Positions 31,223 to 41,708 of a DNA stretch of 64,000 nt are shown in pieces. Origin of the DNA: Cordylochernes scorpioides (lineage: Eukaryota; Arthropoda; Arachnida; Pseudoscorpiones; Chernetidae); assembly GCA_030710605.1 (NCBI GenBank), contig CP092879.1:23943605-24007604 (forward strand). Direction: 5' to 3'. A program made the translations under genes and the position numbers. The notes below the pieces were generated by a model. That model saw nothing but the letters and a program-made list of their open reading frames with translations, was not told the DNA's origin and did not search any database. The stretch's first letter is position 1. Each line of letters opens with the position of its first letter.

Positions 31223-31603
31223 ATGGGAAACTGCATAAAGCGATCCAAGCGAGTGCCATACCAAAGGCCACCAAACGTCGACGAAATATTGCGCAAATAT
31301 TTCGAGGAAGAACTACGATTCCTGGGATCCAGACAGGACCCAGAGCCCCGGCGACCTACACGGGTGACATTTGGAGCCCGACTCCTGGTCCGAACCTTCG
31401 ACGCGGACGAGGCGGCCAACGTGAACTGCGGCCATTACACCATGGCGGAAGACTCCCTCTTTACCCCTGGGCAGGAATTCGATGTCCCGGCGTGTCCACC
31501 ACCGTCCCCAAGGAGGAGATTCTGGAGCCGACGCCAGACCTCTACTGGAGTTCCAGTTAGACTTGAGATGGCCGCCCTCAAGCTGGGCAAGGTCTACGTG
31601 TAA
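31223..31603 (+). CDS. Hypothetical protein beginning MGNC, GC-rich open frame
   Basis: A 126-residue frame from ATG in acceptable context (GAGATGG) to TAA. It is strikingly GC-rich compared with flanking DNA, which argues for real coding sequence or a recent insertion. Seen features: MGNCIKR at the start, the form of an N-myristoylation/palmitoylation signal; an acidic-basic helix (DEILRKYFEEELRFL); RVTF followed by LLVRTF, which resembles an RVxF phosphatase-docking motif; a C-terminal half rich in P, R and S. No family is recognised. It might be a single-exon gene, one exon of a longer gene, or retroelement debris. It is followed at once by a minisatellite. Confidence 0.45.
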   Translation: MGNCIKRSKRVPYQRPPNVDEILRKYFEEELRFLGSRQDPEPRRPTRVTFGARLLVRTFDADEAANVNCGHYTMAEDSLFTPGQEFDVPACPPPSPRRRFWSRRQTSTGVPVRLEMAALKLGKVYV

Positions 31604-31679
31604 TTGGTAGACCTGTACCTCCGCCCTCCCCTTCACTACCATTGCCCTCGTCAACTACAACCATCCTACTATTGGCCCC

Positions 31680-32020
31680 TCCCTTTGTCTCCAACATCCT
31701 CGGGCTCTCCTTACCACCTCCTTGACCTTCTCATGCCACCTCCTTGGCCTTTCCTTGCCACCTCCTTGGCCTCCCCATGCCACCTCCTTGGCCTCCCCAT
31801 GCCACCTCCTTGGCTCCTCCCTTTGTCTCCAACTTTCTCGACCTCCCCATGCCACCTCCTTGGCCTCCCTATGCCACCTCCTTGGCCTCCCCATGCCACC
31901 TCCTTGTCCTCTCCATGCCACCTCCTTGGCCTTCCCTTGCCACCTCCTTGTCCTCCCCATGCCACCTCCTTGGCTTCCCCATGCCACCTCCTTGGCCTCC
32001 CCATGCCACCAACATCTCGG
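31680..32020. repeat. 22-bp minisatellite
   Basis: Tandem CTTGGCCTCCCCATGCCACC plus TC, about 14 imperfect units, strongly pyrimidine-biased on the plus strand. Proline-rich frames across it are products of the repeat. Confidence 0.9.
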
Positions 32021-32159
32021 CCTCTCCTTTCAATCAATATGTTATGAATTGAATAAAATTGAATATTGGGGAAAATTTCATTTGAAATGTTTCCTAAAAA
32101 CATATTTCACAGGGTCCTTTAACAACCATTGATTCTATACTAAAACAAAAATGTATATT

Positions 32160-32310
32160 ATTAGATCAGTCTAATTCAATAGTAGAGAGGTATGGGAGAT
32201 TAAACTGACAAAATTAATATATGGTTCACCACTGATGAGCCAGGCCTCTCCACAATTTTTTTTTCATTTCAGAAAAGGCAGTAGATGGCTGTTTTATTCA
32301 TAAAAATAGC
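32160..32310 (+). repeat. Family A fragment
   Basis: Has GATTAAACTGACAAAATTAA, GGTTCACCACTGATGAGCCA and the GGCAGTAGA end block, but the GAAAC part and strand 3 are lost. Confidence 0.6.
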
Positions 32311-32534
32311 AATTGCGCTAATACGTAGTTTAAAATATCATGTAGACATCTTGTTTGATTTCCATAATCGTGATGCACTAATTTTCCGCTAATAGGGAAG
32401 TCAAGTTTATGCTGCCTAAGGAATCAGCAGAACTCAAGACTTCGATTTTAGGAGTTTATAATTTCTTTCACACAAACACACAGTATAAATAGTTAAATAA
32501 CTCTAATTGTACTTCAAAAACCAATTAATATGCA

Positions 32535-32715
32535 CCAAAAGAGACAACTCTTCCTTTAAATGAGTATCATAATGATGACACTGTGCATCACCCTAGTAAA
32601 AAACCTTACTAGTGATGATAAAGAATGAGAAACCAGTTTTGGCGATTTCAGACCAAAAGCCAACCTGTATACCATGGTTTCGGACTTTGGCCCTTATCAG
32701 TACAGGGACGCTTCG
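32535..32715. repeat. Dispersed repeat shared with 5380-5770
   Basis: Same order of blocks (AAAGAGACA..CTTCC.TT, TTACTAGTGATGATAAAGAA, CCAGTTTTGG, CAACCTGTATACCATGG) as at 5380-5700. Confidence 0.55.
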
Positions 32716-32741
32716 CTCTCTCTCTCTATATATATATTTAA

Positions 32742-33421
32742 TTAGCGGTTGTACTCGGCTTCGCCCGGGGTTTTACCCAAGTAAAGGTTTGTCTAACGAA
32801 CATTTGCTGAAACAATTCTCTATAAACTTTAAAAAAAAAAAAAGATATATTTTGATAATTTGAAACTCGTAAATTTGAATCTCTCGATAAAGTAAACATT
32901 TTTTCCCGGTCCCTGTGCGCCGTGTCATCCTGAATTTTGTCTTTCCTAATTTTCTACATTACAAAATCATCGTTTTATCTAGTGAACATTTTTTCCCGGT
33001 CCCTTGAAAAATACTCGATGAGTTGAATAAAATCAATATTAATTGGTTCCCTCGGTAATTGGAAGTTAAAGGAATAGTATCTTCGCCTTGGAATTGTATC
33101 ATTATTCTTGTCTCAAATAAATTGCCGTGTCATCCTGAGATAATCTTACTTTTGATAAATAATCTTTAAGATAATAAACTTAGTGATAATAAAACTTATA
33201 GATAAAAAACTTGTTATCATCGTCGCAATGGTGGCGCTGCTTGCGAGTTAAATCTACAAATCTGCAAATAACTCTAAGGATATTCAAGATATTCAATAAA
33301 TTATTTTTCAAAAACCTTCCCGGGGATATACCTAATAATATCCCAAAATTACACGGCGATTGGATTATGGTTTTTGAATCTATAGAGTACAGACAGACAT
33401 TCAATTTTATATACATATAGA
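32742..33421 (-). mobile_element. Non-autonomous Helitron, minus orientation
   Basis: On the minus strand it starts TCTATATGTATATAAAATTG after A and ends with a GC-rich hairpin region and CTAA followed by T. 3' hairpin: CCCCGGGCGAAGCCGAG. No coding capacity. Confidence 0.7.
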
Positions 33422-33699
33422 TTACTAGACGAATGACTCGGCTTCGCCCTGGAATTCCCCCGAGTGCAATTTCCTTCATACTGAAATAGTTGGCAGATTT
33501 TCCACCCAACCTCCGAGGTACCCGCCCCAGCGTGTTAACTCTTATATATAGTGGTGCATCCTCTGTAGGTCTATTACACTATTTGGCTAAAAAGGATAGG
33601 GATTGAAATTGCTTGAGAAGAGTGACCGTGATTGACCAAGCCTAGCCAGCAGCCTGTAATCTAATGTTTTCAGACCCCAATCAAACATTCCTAGATGTT

Positions 33700-33995
33700 T
33701 TTTTGAAAAATAATAAAAAAAAACTAATATTAATATAAATAATAATAATCTGCAACTGTCCTTGAATATTCTATTCTAGAGATTTTACCTTTCAAATATA
33801 TACAAATATATACGTATATAGAAAGAATTATGAAAATAATATACCACTCAAACCACACCAACCAACTCAAATATTAATATAAATAATAATATCTGCAACT
33901 GTCCTTGAATATTCTAATTCTAGAGATTTTACCTTTCAAATATATACAAATATATACGTATATAGAAAGAATTATGAAAATAATATACCACTCAA
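33700..33995. repeat. Tandem duplication of about 150 bp
   Basis: 'CTGCAACTGTCCTTGAATATTCTA..TACCACTCAAAC' occurs twice in direct order (from about 33752 and 33894) between the Helitron 3' end and the helicase frame. Confidence 0.8.
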
Positions 33996-34873
33996 ACAAA
34001 CAAAAAAAAGAATAAAATAGCATTAAAAAAAATGCATGACAACACAGAAGAATACACAAAATTTGAAGTCTTATTTTCTGGAGCCAAAACATAAAGATTT
34101 CTTCCTGAGCCAACTCTAGAGCAGGCAACATACAATTGCCCATGCGATAAACAGGGTTGCTCCAAGTCAATGCCAGCAATTTTGAGGGACTGACCTTGAG
34201 CCTTGTTAATCGACATGGCAAAAGAAACTCGAATGGGGAACTGCAATCTTTTAAAATGCAAAGGAGAATGTTTATCATCATGAATCAGAGGAATCCGGGG
34301 AATAAAAACCTCTTCATTTTGAAAACAACCAGTAAAAATGGTTGCCTCTACCACATGAGGCCACAATCTTTTAACACAGAGACGGGTACCATTGCAAAGG
34401 CGGGGTGCATCAATATTTCTCAATAAAATAATGGGAACACCAACTCTAAGTTCTAAGTGATGTGGTGGCATCCCAGAAGGTTCTAAAGAATTTAAAAACT
34501 CTGTAGTATATTCCACGCAATCCTCAGCATCAATGGTGGAATCCACAGAAGTATATAAAATGCTTTGCCCTGGTATTTCTTTCAAAAGCTGAGCATTTAT
34601 GGCATCAACTACACAATTCCTTGGAGCCAAAATTGCCCGCTCACAAAGCCAAGGATAGTAATTCGCCCTTCCCCGGTTAAACATCTCCCCAATGTTAGGA
34701 AAAACACTATTCTTTAGGCCAGAGAGGGAGTCACACACACACACAACAGTGTTAACCAATTCATTTGAAAAATTAACATTACCATCCGTATCATTAAGTT
34801 GGCCACTTCCAAGTTGAAGCAAAAATTGTGAAAATAACAGTGAGTTAGGATCTCCTGAATTGACAGCCCGCAT
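33992..34873 (-). pseudogene. Helitron PIF1-type helicase, C-terminal portion
   Basis: About 290 residues from the C-terminal half of a Helitron RepHel helicase. Recognisable blocks: AILAPRN..VDAIN, PPHHLELRVGVPIILLRNID with LCNGTRL, FAMSINKAQGQS (motif V region) and LYVACSRVG (motif VI), the usual order in PIF1-like helicases. Walker A/B and the HUH nuclease are absent, so the fragment cannot act alone. The C-terminal tail is hydrophobic and probably non-native. Beyond about 34873 the frame starts near the break with the next repeat. Confidence 0.85.
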
Positions 34874-34894
34874 ATTTGTTGAAAGACCAGTTAG

Positions 34895-35200
34895 ACTGGC
34901 CTTGTCTTTATAGTTTGCTGAAGAGCATTGCTCGATGCAAATATTTGAATGTAATGCTAATGTCCTATAAGCTCATGTCCATAGTTTACTTGAAAACCTT
35001 TTCTAAGATTCCATCCTTTAGTGTAGCATATAAAAGCAGAATGATCCAATACAGTATTAGAGCTCTGAGAAGCGGTCTGGTGGATTGAATTGGCGAAACC
35101 GCTGAGAGGGTTCACCACTGATGAGTCAAGCCCTCCCAATATATTTTTTCATCGCAGTAAGGACAGTAGAAGTTTGTATTATATATAAAAGAAACATTCG
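34895..35200 (+). mobile_element. Family A element, single (non-palindromic) copy
   Basis: Aligns to 17300-17560 from 'TAAGCTCATGTCCATAGTT' through the CATTGCAGTAAGGACAGTAGA-like block (35152-35172). It has a TATAAAAG box at 35029-35036 and the best-preserved hammerhead-like motif of the family. Confidence 0.7.
35071..35129 (+). ncRNA. Family A hammerhead-like motif, best copy (strand order 3-2-1)
   Basis: Stem III AGCGGT (35071-35076) with ACCGCT (35098-35103); cleavage triplet GTC with C35077; stem I TGGTGGA (35078-35084) with TTCACCA (35111-35117), 7 bp including one G-T; stem II TTGGC (35090-35094) with GTCAA (35125-35129); GAAA 35095-35098; CTGATGA 35118-35124. Base 10.1 is G and 11.1 is C, as in hammerheads. 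The order of core strands (III3'-I3', II3'-III5', I5'-II5') makes three crossing helices, unlike types I, II and III. Confidence 0.6.
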
Positions 35201-35608
35201 CGCTTTTAAATCCTTTTATTTTATATGTATTTTATAGACTAGTTCAATCCTACTAACAATAAAAATGTACAAAATTTCCGTCTACTAGGTGGTGGCTATA
35301 TACTAGAGAATTTGTATATTTCCTTGCAAATAATGGAAAATAGGAACAGACGTTTCGCTGATGTAATGAACAGCAGAAGTTCCATTACAAAGGGGTCAGG
35401 AATGGATTATTTTCTATATTCCTTCCAAATTTTGTAATATTTTAAATATAATTCTAGGCCACGTACATGTTTAAAATTTCATTATACTCAATCAATGTTA
35501 GATGGAGCAAGTGTACAAAATATCAGGGTTCTAGATGGCCGTGATGTGTTCTGGAATAGATTATAGAATTTGTTTATTTATCAAAAGGAGAAAATAGGCG
35601 CAACCATT
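35201..35608. other. Non-coding, nothing recognised
   Basis: AT-rich; no repeat ends or frames supported. Confidence 0.4.
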
Positions 35609-35644
35609 TGTGGTGTTGTTGTTTCTTATCCCCTTGTGTAAAGA

Positions 35645-35908
35645 TTATACGAATTCCATGAGTTCATGCTCCTCGAGCTGTTTTATGATGAGCAGCGGCC
35701 TTTCCCAAAGGTCCTGTTTAGTTCATCTAATGCAAGCCAAAATGTGTTCTGGAGCTGCAGGTACCAAACTACATTTTGGGCAAGTGGGATAAATTTTGTT
35801 ATTATTTTCTATCTTCAATGGCTTGAGATGGCCTGTTCTAAATCTTGTTAGTGTTGTTTGATGCTGTCTATTTCTGATGTTCAGAGCTCCTCCTGGGTTC
35901 ACTCCACT
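35645..35908 (-). pseudogene. Jockey-like ORF2, C-terminal end
   Basis: Encodes the last ~85 residues: SGVNPGGALNIRNRQHQTTL, a CCHC-type knuckle (CPKCSLVPAAPEHILAC) and a terminal ..EFV. Continues from the part at 37859-39390. Confidence 0.85.
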
Positions 35909-35921
35909 GTACCAACTGTGC

Positions 35922-36576
35922 GTGGGGAAAGAAATATTCCCACCCTCACCATTCACCCTTGAGGATAGGGGAGTGGAGAGGCGTCTCTGCGTGTTTGCCT
36001 TGCGCCGGAGTACCACTGGTTGATCCTCAGTGAAGCTGTAAGCTGGTGATCCGCCCTTGGTTAGCTGGTCGCGGGGCGCACGAGCCTTGAAACTCTTCGG
36101 TCTTCGCTTTGTGTGTGCGCCATTGGGAGCGTCCTTGTCGTGCGTGAAAATTGCACCAGGGCTAGGCCTGGTGATGAAAAACCAAGGGGTACACACAGTA
36201 GTAACACCCCCCCGCCTTCGCGAGGTTCCCTGCGTAAACCTCAGAGGTCCTTGATTCGACGACAGATTCAGGGAGTACTGGGAACTAAGGGTTCGAGGGC
36301 CAAAGGGGGGGGAGTCCTATTGGAGCGTAGGACGGGTTTAACTAAGTCCGAACGAGAGGGCTCGGTCAGTAACCTTGCCATGAACTCTCGAAGACGCCTG
36401 TGGGTTTGATTGGTCGACCCCTGGAGCCAGACCATATTGGCGGGCGCGAGGGGCCAAACAATGGCCGCTCGGTGCATGGAGAATGCATCATTCCCTTTTG
36501 GCTGTGTGACTTGGATGTCAGCAATGGTTTACGGTTTATGGACCTTTGAGGTCTGCGAAACTATTGCTTCTAGTCT
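35922..36576 (+). mobile_element. Non-LTR element X, 3' fragment (first insertion)
   Basis: Bounded on both sides by GTACCAACTGTGC (35909-35921 and 36577-36589). Its last ~490 bp match 37413-37845 (TTCGAGGGCCAAAGGGGG, TCCTATTGGAGCGTAGGACG, GGCGGGCGCGAGGGGCCAAA). GC-rich and non-coding, i.e. a 3' UTR piece. Confidence 0.75.
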
Positions 36577-36589
36577 GTACCAACTGTGC

Positions 36590-37845
36590 ATCGGTAGTGG
36601 GCCGACAAACACTGAAACTAAGGCACGATGAGCTGGTGTATTCGGCAGAACTGGTCGCGATCAGAGAGGCTCTGATCTGGTTCTCGGATTGCATGTCCGC
36701 CCTCATCTCCATTTGCTTGGAGAAGGGACAGATGGCGCATGAAGTAGCGGATCTGCTAAGTGAAATGGATAGGCCCCCCAAATTATACTGGGTAAAGGGG
36801 CACTCTCTAATTGAGGGCAATGAATTGGCTGAAGAACTGGTAAAAGAGGGATGCTGGTCTGGAAGGGATGTGGTGACCCCAATTCCAAAGAAAGAGGTTT
36901 TCATGCGTATCCGGGCGCATATTAATGAATTATGGAAGGATAGATGGGTGGAAGCAACAAACGGTCGGGAATCCTTTAAATGGATTAAAGTTCCAAAAAG
37001 GAACAGTCGAATCCTCTCACACAAATTGAACAGGATGATCACGGGACACGGCCCGTTTCCTATTAGTTTGGCGCGGTTTGGAATTAAAGCAGACGACAAA
37101 TGCGTATGTGGGAGCCTTGGGGCAAACGCCAAACATTTTATAGTGGACTGCCCAAGGGTCCCAAGAGGGGAGGAGGAGAGTTGAAGATTTAAAGGAGTAA
37201 TCGAACTGGAGCTCCTGAAATCCCACTGGAAGTTATTGGAAAGAGCTCACGATGTCGCTAGTGAGCTCTTCCTCAACTGTTAGATGCCGCAGTTGACTAC
37301 AGTGGATAGCTTGCCGATGATCTGGCGGAGAGTGCTAGTAAGGCTGTAAGGAAAGGAGAGAGTGTGTTAGCCGATGACCTAGTGGAGTACTGGTATGGCT
37401 GAAAGGATGGGGTTTAGAAACTCTTGGGTCTTCGCTCTGTGTGTGCGCTATTGGGAGCGTCCTTGCCATGCGCGCCATGGAAAACCAAGGGGTACACACA
37501 GTAGTGCCACCCTCCCGCCTCCGCGTGGGTTCCCCGCGTCAACCTAGGAACCTCAGAGGTCCTGATTCGACGGCAGATTCAGGAGTACTGTGACCAAAGG
37601 GTACAAGGGCCAAAGGGGGGGGGGGAGTCCTATTGGAGCGTAGGACGGATTAGACCAAGTCTGAACGGGAGGGCTAGGACAGCAACCTTGCCATGAACTC
37701 TCGGAGACGCCTGTGGGTTGACTGGTCGCGCCCACGTAGCCAGACCATAATGGCGGGCGCGAGGGGCCAAACAATGGCTGCTCGGTGCATGGAATGCAGG
37801 CTTATGGACCTTCGAGGTCTGGGTAGCCATTACTGCTCCAGGGAT
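36590..37845 (+). mobile_element. Non-LTR element X, RNase H end plus 3' UTR (second insertion)
   Basis: Bounded by GTACCAACTGTGC at 36577-36589 and 37846-37858. Starts inside RNase H coding and ends with the same 3' UTR as the first fragment, so both are 5'-truncated copies of one element family, in the same orientation. Confidence 0.75.
36591..37184 (+). pseudogene. Element X RNase H and C-terminal zinc motif
   Basis: About 198 residues. RNase H blocks: SAELVAIREALIWFSD, then YWVKGHSLIEGNELAEEL. The C-terminal C-x1-C..H..C pattern (CVCGSLGANAKHFIVDC) is the knuckle common at the end of I/R1/Jockey-group ORF2 proteins. EN and RT are missing by 5' truncation. The frame runs back across the duplicated target site into the first fragment by chance. 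Confidence 0.8.
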
Positions 37846-37858
37846 GTACCAACTGTGC

Positions 37859-39390
37859 TTAGGTGGGATCTTCCAGTTCTTGTTTATTTTGGCTACTGTT
37901 TCTATTTCTTTAAAAGTAAGTTTATTTTTCTGTAGCAAGGGTTCTTTTGTGCCTTTTTTTGCTAGCACATCAGCAGCTTCATTGTCTTCAATGCCAACGT
38001 GTGAGGGTATCCATTGAAGGTGAATTTTTGAGGTTTTTGGAGATAACCAATTATGTTCCTGCTTACTTTGTCTCTGAGTTCCCCTGTGTGACTCAAGTGT
38101 TGTATGGCACTTCTACTATCAGTAAGAATCCAGATATCTTGATAATTAGTATTTCTAAAGGATTTTAAGGCTTCATAAATGGCTATAAGTTCTGATCTGA
38201 AGACTGAGCAAAAATCTGGGTTTCTTCTGTTTATTTTGTCAATGCCATTTGTGGTTTTGATGAGACAGCCACTGCCAGTGTGTCCTAGCTCGTCTCTGCT
38301 ACCATCAGTATAGATAGTTATTGCATTTTTAGGAATGTTATTAATTATTTCTAATGATAATTGTTTTAAGTATTCTGGATTTTGATATTGTTTGTTGGTG
38401 GGTTCATTTAAAGTGGCATTAAAAATAACATTTTGTAGTGGTTTGCATGGAGAAATTTTTTCTGCTAAATAATTTTTTTCCACTTTATATTTTAAAAATC
38501 CATTTCTTTTGGCCAGGTGGAGAGGGTCTTCTTTTTTGAGTCTTATATTGGATTCCCAATTAAGTATGTATTTGGAAGTTCTGTGTTTGTTTCCATAACT
38601 TTTGATTTTGTTTATATATTTTGACAGATTGTAGCTTCTTCTATCCTTTAAGGGCATAATGTCTGCCTCGTAAAGTACAATATCATTAGGGCAGGTATTT
38701 CGAAGACCTGTAATAATTCTAGCTGCACTTAGTTGTATCCTTTCCAGTGATTTTAGATTTGTTTCAGATGCTGTACCATAGATTTGATATCCATATTCCA
38801 GGATAGGTCTAATTAGAGATGTGTAAGTTAATTTTAGTGTGGTTGCATCGGCTCCCCACTCTCTTCCTGAAATATATTTCAGGATTTTTAGTCGGTCTCT
38901 TCCTTTTCTAATAACTTCTTCAATATGTTTACTGGAGTCAATTTCTGGATCCAGGGTGTAGCCGAGATATTTAGGATGTTTATTATATTGTAATTGTTGT
39001 TCTTTCAGAATAATTTTTGGTCTTATTTTGTATAGTTTTTTATCGGTAGTAAAAAGACAGGTTTCAGATTTTTGGGGGTTAAATTCTAATTTATGTTTAT
39101 TAGCAAATTTTTCTAGGTGGAAAAGAGTCTTGTGCAAATCTCTTTCAGCTTTTTTCCAGTTAGTATTGCTGCTCCATAGAATAATGTCATCAGCGAAAAG
39201 TCCAATATTGGTTTTATGTGAATTTTTTTCTTCTATGCCTGCAATAAATAGGGTGAAGAGAGTTGGGCTAAGGACTGATCCTTGTGGTAATCCTTGTTAC
39301 AATTTGAAGGTTTTAGATAGAGTGCCATTATATTTGACCCTGATGTATCTATTTTTGAGGAAATCATTTATCCAAGTGATAGTGGTGTAA
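37859..39390 (-). pseudogene. Jockey-like ORF2, RT to RNase H part
   Basis: From the RT (LPQGSVLSPTLFTLF, FADDIILW) through the thumb to RNase H (ITIYTDGSRDELGHTGSG, FRSELIAIYEALKS, LTDSRSAIQHL). An in-frame TAA at about 39296 replaces a Tyr codon of the intact copy, and the frame shifts near 38035. Elsewhere it is nearly identical to the intact copy at 45-49 kb, so it is a fairly young pseudogene. Confidence 0.88.
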
Positions 39391-39800
39391 TGTGATGGAT
39401 TTGTGGTGTAATGAGCGGCTGGCCCTTCTCTCTAAAGGAAACTTTGGATATTAGATGCTGTCCTAAATTCTACTATGTTCAAAGTAGCAACAGCATATGA
39501 GAGGAGTTTAAACAACTACAAATATTTATCGCAATGAGTTTCTTTTTATTTTAAAATGCTAGCTTTCACAAGTGATAATTGCTCTTCAACAAGCTTAATT
39601 AAAAACGTCGACTATTTCTTACAAGAAATGTTTACAAATATATACATGCAGCATGAATATTCACAGATGAAATTTAAACTAGAATTGTGATAGCTATTTA
39701 CATTTTTGCATATAAAAAGAAACTCATGATAAATATTTAAGTTTTTCATAATATCATCTTGAATATAAGAGGAGTATAATAACTGTAGTGTTGTAGCTAG
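39391..39800. other. Intergenic, downstream of the SMARCAD1-like gene
   Basis: AT-rich; no features recognised. Confidence 0.4.
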
Positions 39801-39823
39801 AGGAGGTGCTGAGAGAGATGAAC

Positions 39824-39829
39824 TTTATT
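39824..39829 (-). terminator. SMARCAD1: Poly(A) signal AATAAA of the SMARCAD1-like gene
   Basis: AATAAA on the minus strand, 43 nt beyond the stop codon at 39872. Cleavage is expected some 15-25 nt further on. Confidence 0.75.
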
Positions 39830-39871
39830 TAAAATAATAATTTACAGGGAATTGTAGTGTGTGTGGTGTGG

Positions 39872-39939
39872 TCATGTGAGCTGTAGGGCTGTCTTCAGGA
39901 GCCGTTTGACGTTGGCTGCAGAGTCTTCATCCTCCTCTC
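39872..39939 (-). CDS. SMARCAD1: SMARCAD1-like, last exon
   Basis: Acceptor CCAG before 39939, then coding for EEDEDSAANVKRLLKTALQLT and TGA. The acidic stretch followed by LLKT matches the C-terminal end of the family, and the phase fits the exon at 44548-44651. It lies 4.6 kb from the previous exon. Confidence 0.85.
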
Positions 39940-40049
39940 CTGGACACCATCATTGTTACATCTCTCTGGGTACTTAGCTGTGGAACACAGTTTAGTGCAC
40001 CATCTATATATAAGTAATTAAACTATTTAGTGTCATTTTTTTTTCAAAG

Positions 40050-40320
40050 ACACCACCTACTGTCCTTACTGCAATAGGAACAGGACCTAGCTCATCTCAT
40101 TGGCTAAGCCTTCTAGCAATTTTGCCAGTTTAATCAACCATACACAGAAAAGAATAGTCCAATACAATAGTATATACATGCATACTTGCAATATTGAAGT
40201 GTTATGGTTGGTTAAACCAGAGAAACTGCTGGAAGGGCTTACATCACTGTTGAGCTAAGCCCTCCTAATATTTTTCAATGCATTAAGGACAGTAGGAAGA
40301 GTGTTTTATTTGAAAAAAAA
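40050..40320. repeat. Family A palindromic repeat in intron
   Basis: Arms with CTACTGTCCTTACTGCAAT and the complement near 40265-40290. The plus-strand copy (40206-40258) keeps GAGAAACTGCTGG and CACTGTTGAGC in the family order but with core changes, so it is inactive. Confidence 0.6.
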
Positions 40321-41708
40321 AAAAAAACTGAATAGTCTTTATATACATACAATTGTAAATAGATAGTATATCAAGGTTTCTAATAGAAATAAAAAGGGAG
40401 GACAGAGATAACATCCTTGAATGATAATTTCACACCAGTATGATTCAATTCCCTCATTTTTCCTTAACCACCTCTAGTTTAATCATATGGAATTAGATGC
40501 ACTTTTACACATTCATTATAGAAATAGTATATTTCTATTATAATATTTTTAGCAAAAAAAAAAGCATTTTTAAAAAATTCTTTTGAAATTTGTGATGGGA
40601 ATTTGGCTTGTGTCTTTAAGGTAAACATGGGGTGTTGTTCCTTGTTGAGAAATATAAATATATTCTTTTCTGATGATGTTTGGGGCTATGGAAAAAGACC
40701 AACTTGAAATGTTTTTACAAATATATTCCAGTAGGTAATCTTGGTATTTGGCTTTGGTATCATGAAAAGCTAATTTACGAGTGATTATCCAGTCTATAGA
40801 ACAGAAAATTTTGCAAATAAGGTTTTGAGCCAAGGTTGAAAAACAAAAAGGTTTGGTGTTGGAAGCAGTTATCTCAAATTTGGTCTGTATTGTTGTTTGA
40901 GTAATCAATGACCATAATCAGCCAAACAGCATGCAGTATTTGCAGAGGCAGCGAACAATAAAATCCCATGTTAACTATAAGATCGTGGGTTAAATTCTTG
41001 GAAATTGACTTTTTTTTTTAAATAATTAAAAAAAAAAAATTGTCATTCTCTTTGTATTAAAAAAAAAAAATCAGTTGAATTTATAAATTCAACAGCAGCA
41101 TAGTTCAATTTTATGGCATCAACACTTGAATGTTGTGTGGGACTGGCTAATGCTCTAGTGAAAGGGATAATCTTGACATTTGAAAAATGGAGGGATGAAA
41201 ATATACAAACCTTTATTTTCTTGCCTTAATCTATTCTTTGCCTTCTTTTTTGTGTCCACTACTTAACAGAAAATTATTGAGCTAATGGGGAAAGTAAAAT
41301 AGAAGAACTAAAAATCACAAATTGAAATAGTGGTCCAAACTGAGAAAAAAAAGCATATATATATATAGTATAGTATTGAGAATTTTAAGATTAATACTTT
41401 TTTTTTTATTTAATTTAAACGTGTGAGGTTTGTTTTGCTTTTTTAATTTTTTTTGTAATAAATAATTTAGATTTACATTTTTAAAAAAAGGCAACACCAG
41501 CAAAAGCATCAGCAGTTACGCGTCATAGGCTGGGTGAAAAAAGGAATAAGTGAAGAGAAAGTTTTAAAGAGAAGACCAAAGACAGAATCATGATAATAAT
41601 TTTCAAAATATAAAATAAAGCTAATTAGAGAGAGAGATTTTTTTGCTCTATTTTCTCTCTTGATGAAAGAATATAGATTTTTGTGATTTTTTTTTTTTTA
41701 TAAGCTTA
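40321..41708. other. Intron sequence, nothing recognised
   Basis: AT-rich with A and T runs; a few short frames without support. Confidence 0.4.

Larger units (their letters stand above)
33425..34890 (-). mobile_element. Helitron remnant with helicase, 5'-truncated
   Basis: The minus-strand 3' end reads AGTCATTCGTCTAG followed by T at 33425; helicase coding lies upstream on the same strand. The 5' half (Rep domain) is missing; a family A element follows at about 34895. Confidence 0.7.
35611..39384 (-). mobile_element. Jockey/I-type retrotransposon, 5'-truncated and interrupted
   Basis: The same family as the intact copy at 45013-48955, ending at the left in the (GTT)n/(CAA)n tail. It is truncated in the RT domain at about 39384-39390 and split by a 1.9-kb insertion (35922-37845). 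ATTTGTGGTG occurs at both outer ends (35606 and about 39402), a possible target duplication with a few extra bases at the 5' side. Confidence 0.85.

Noticed and set aside
31604-32132. Proline/histidine-rich open frames on both strands
   Set aside because: Translation of the 22-bp minisatellite.
36113-36409. 98-codon plus-strand frame in the 3' UTR of element X
   Set aside because: Part of the repeated GC-rich non-coding tail; not conserved in frame in the second copy.
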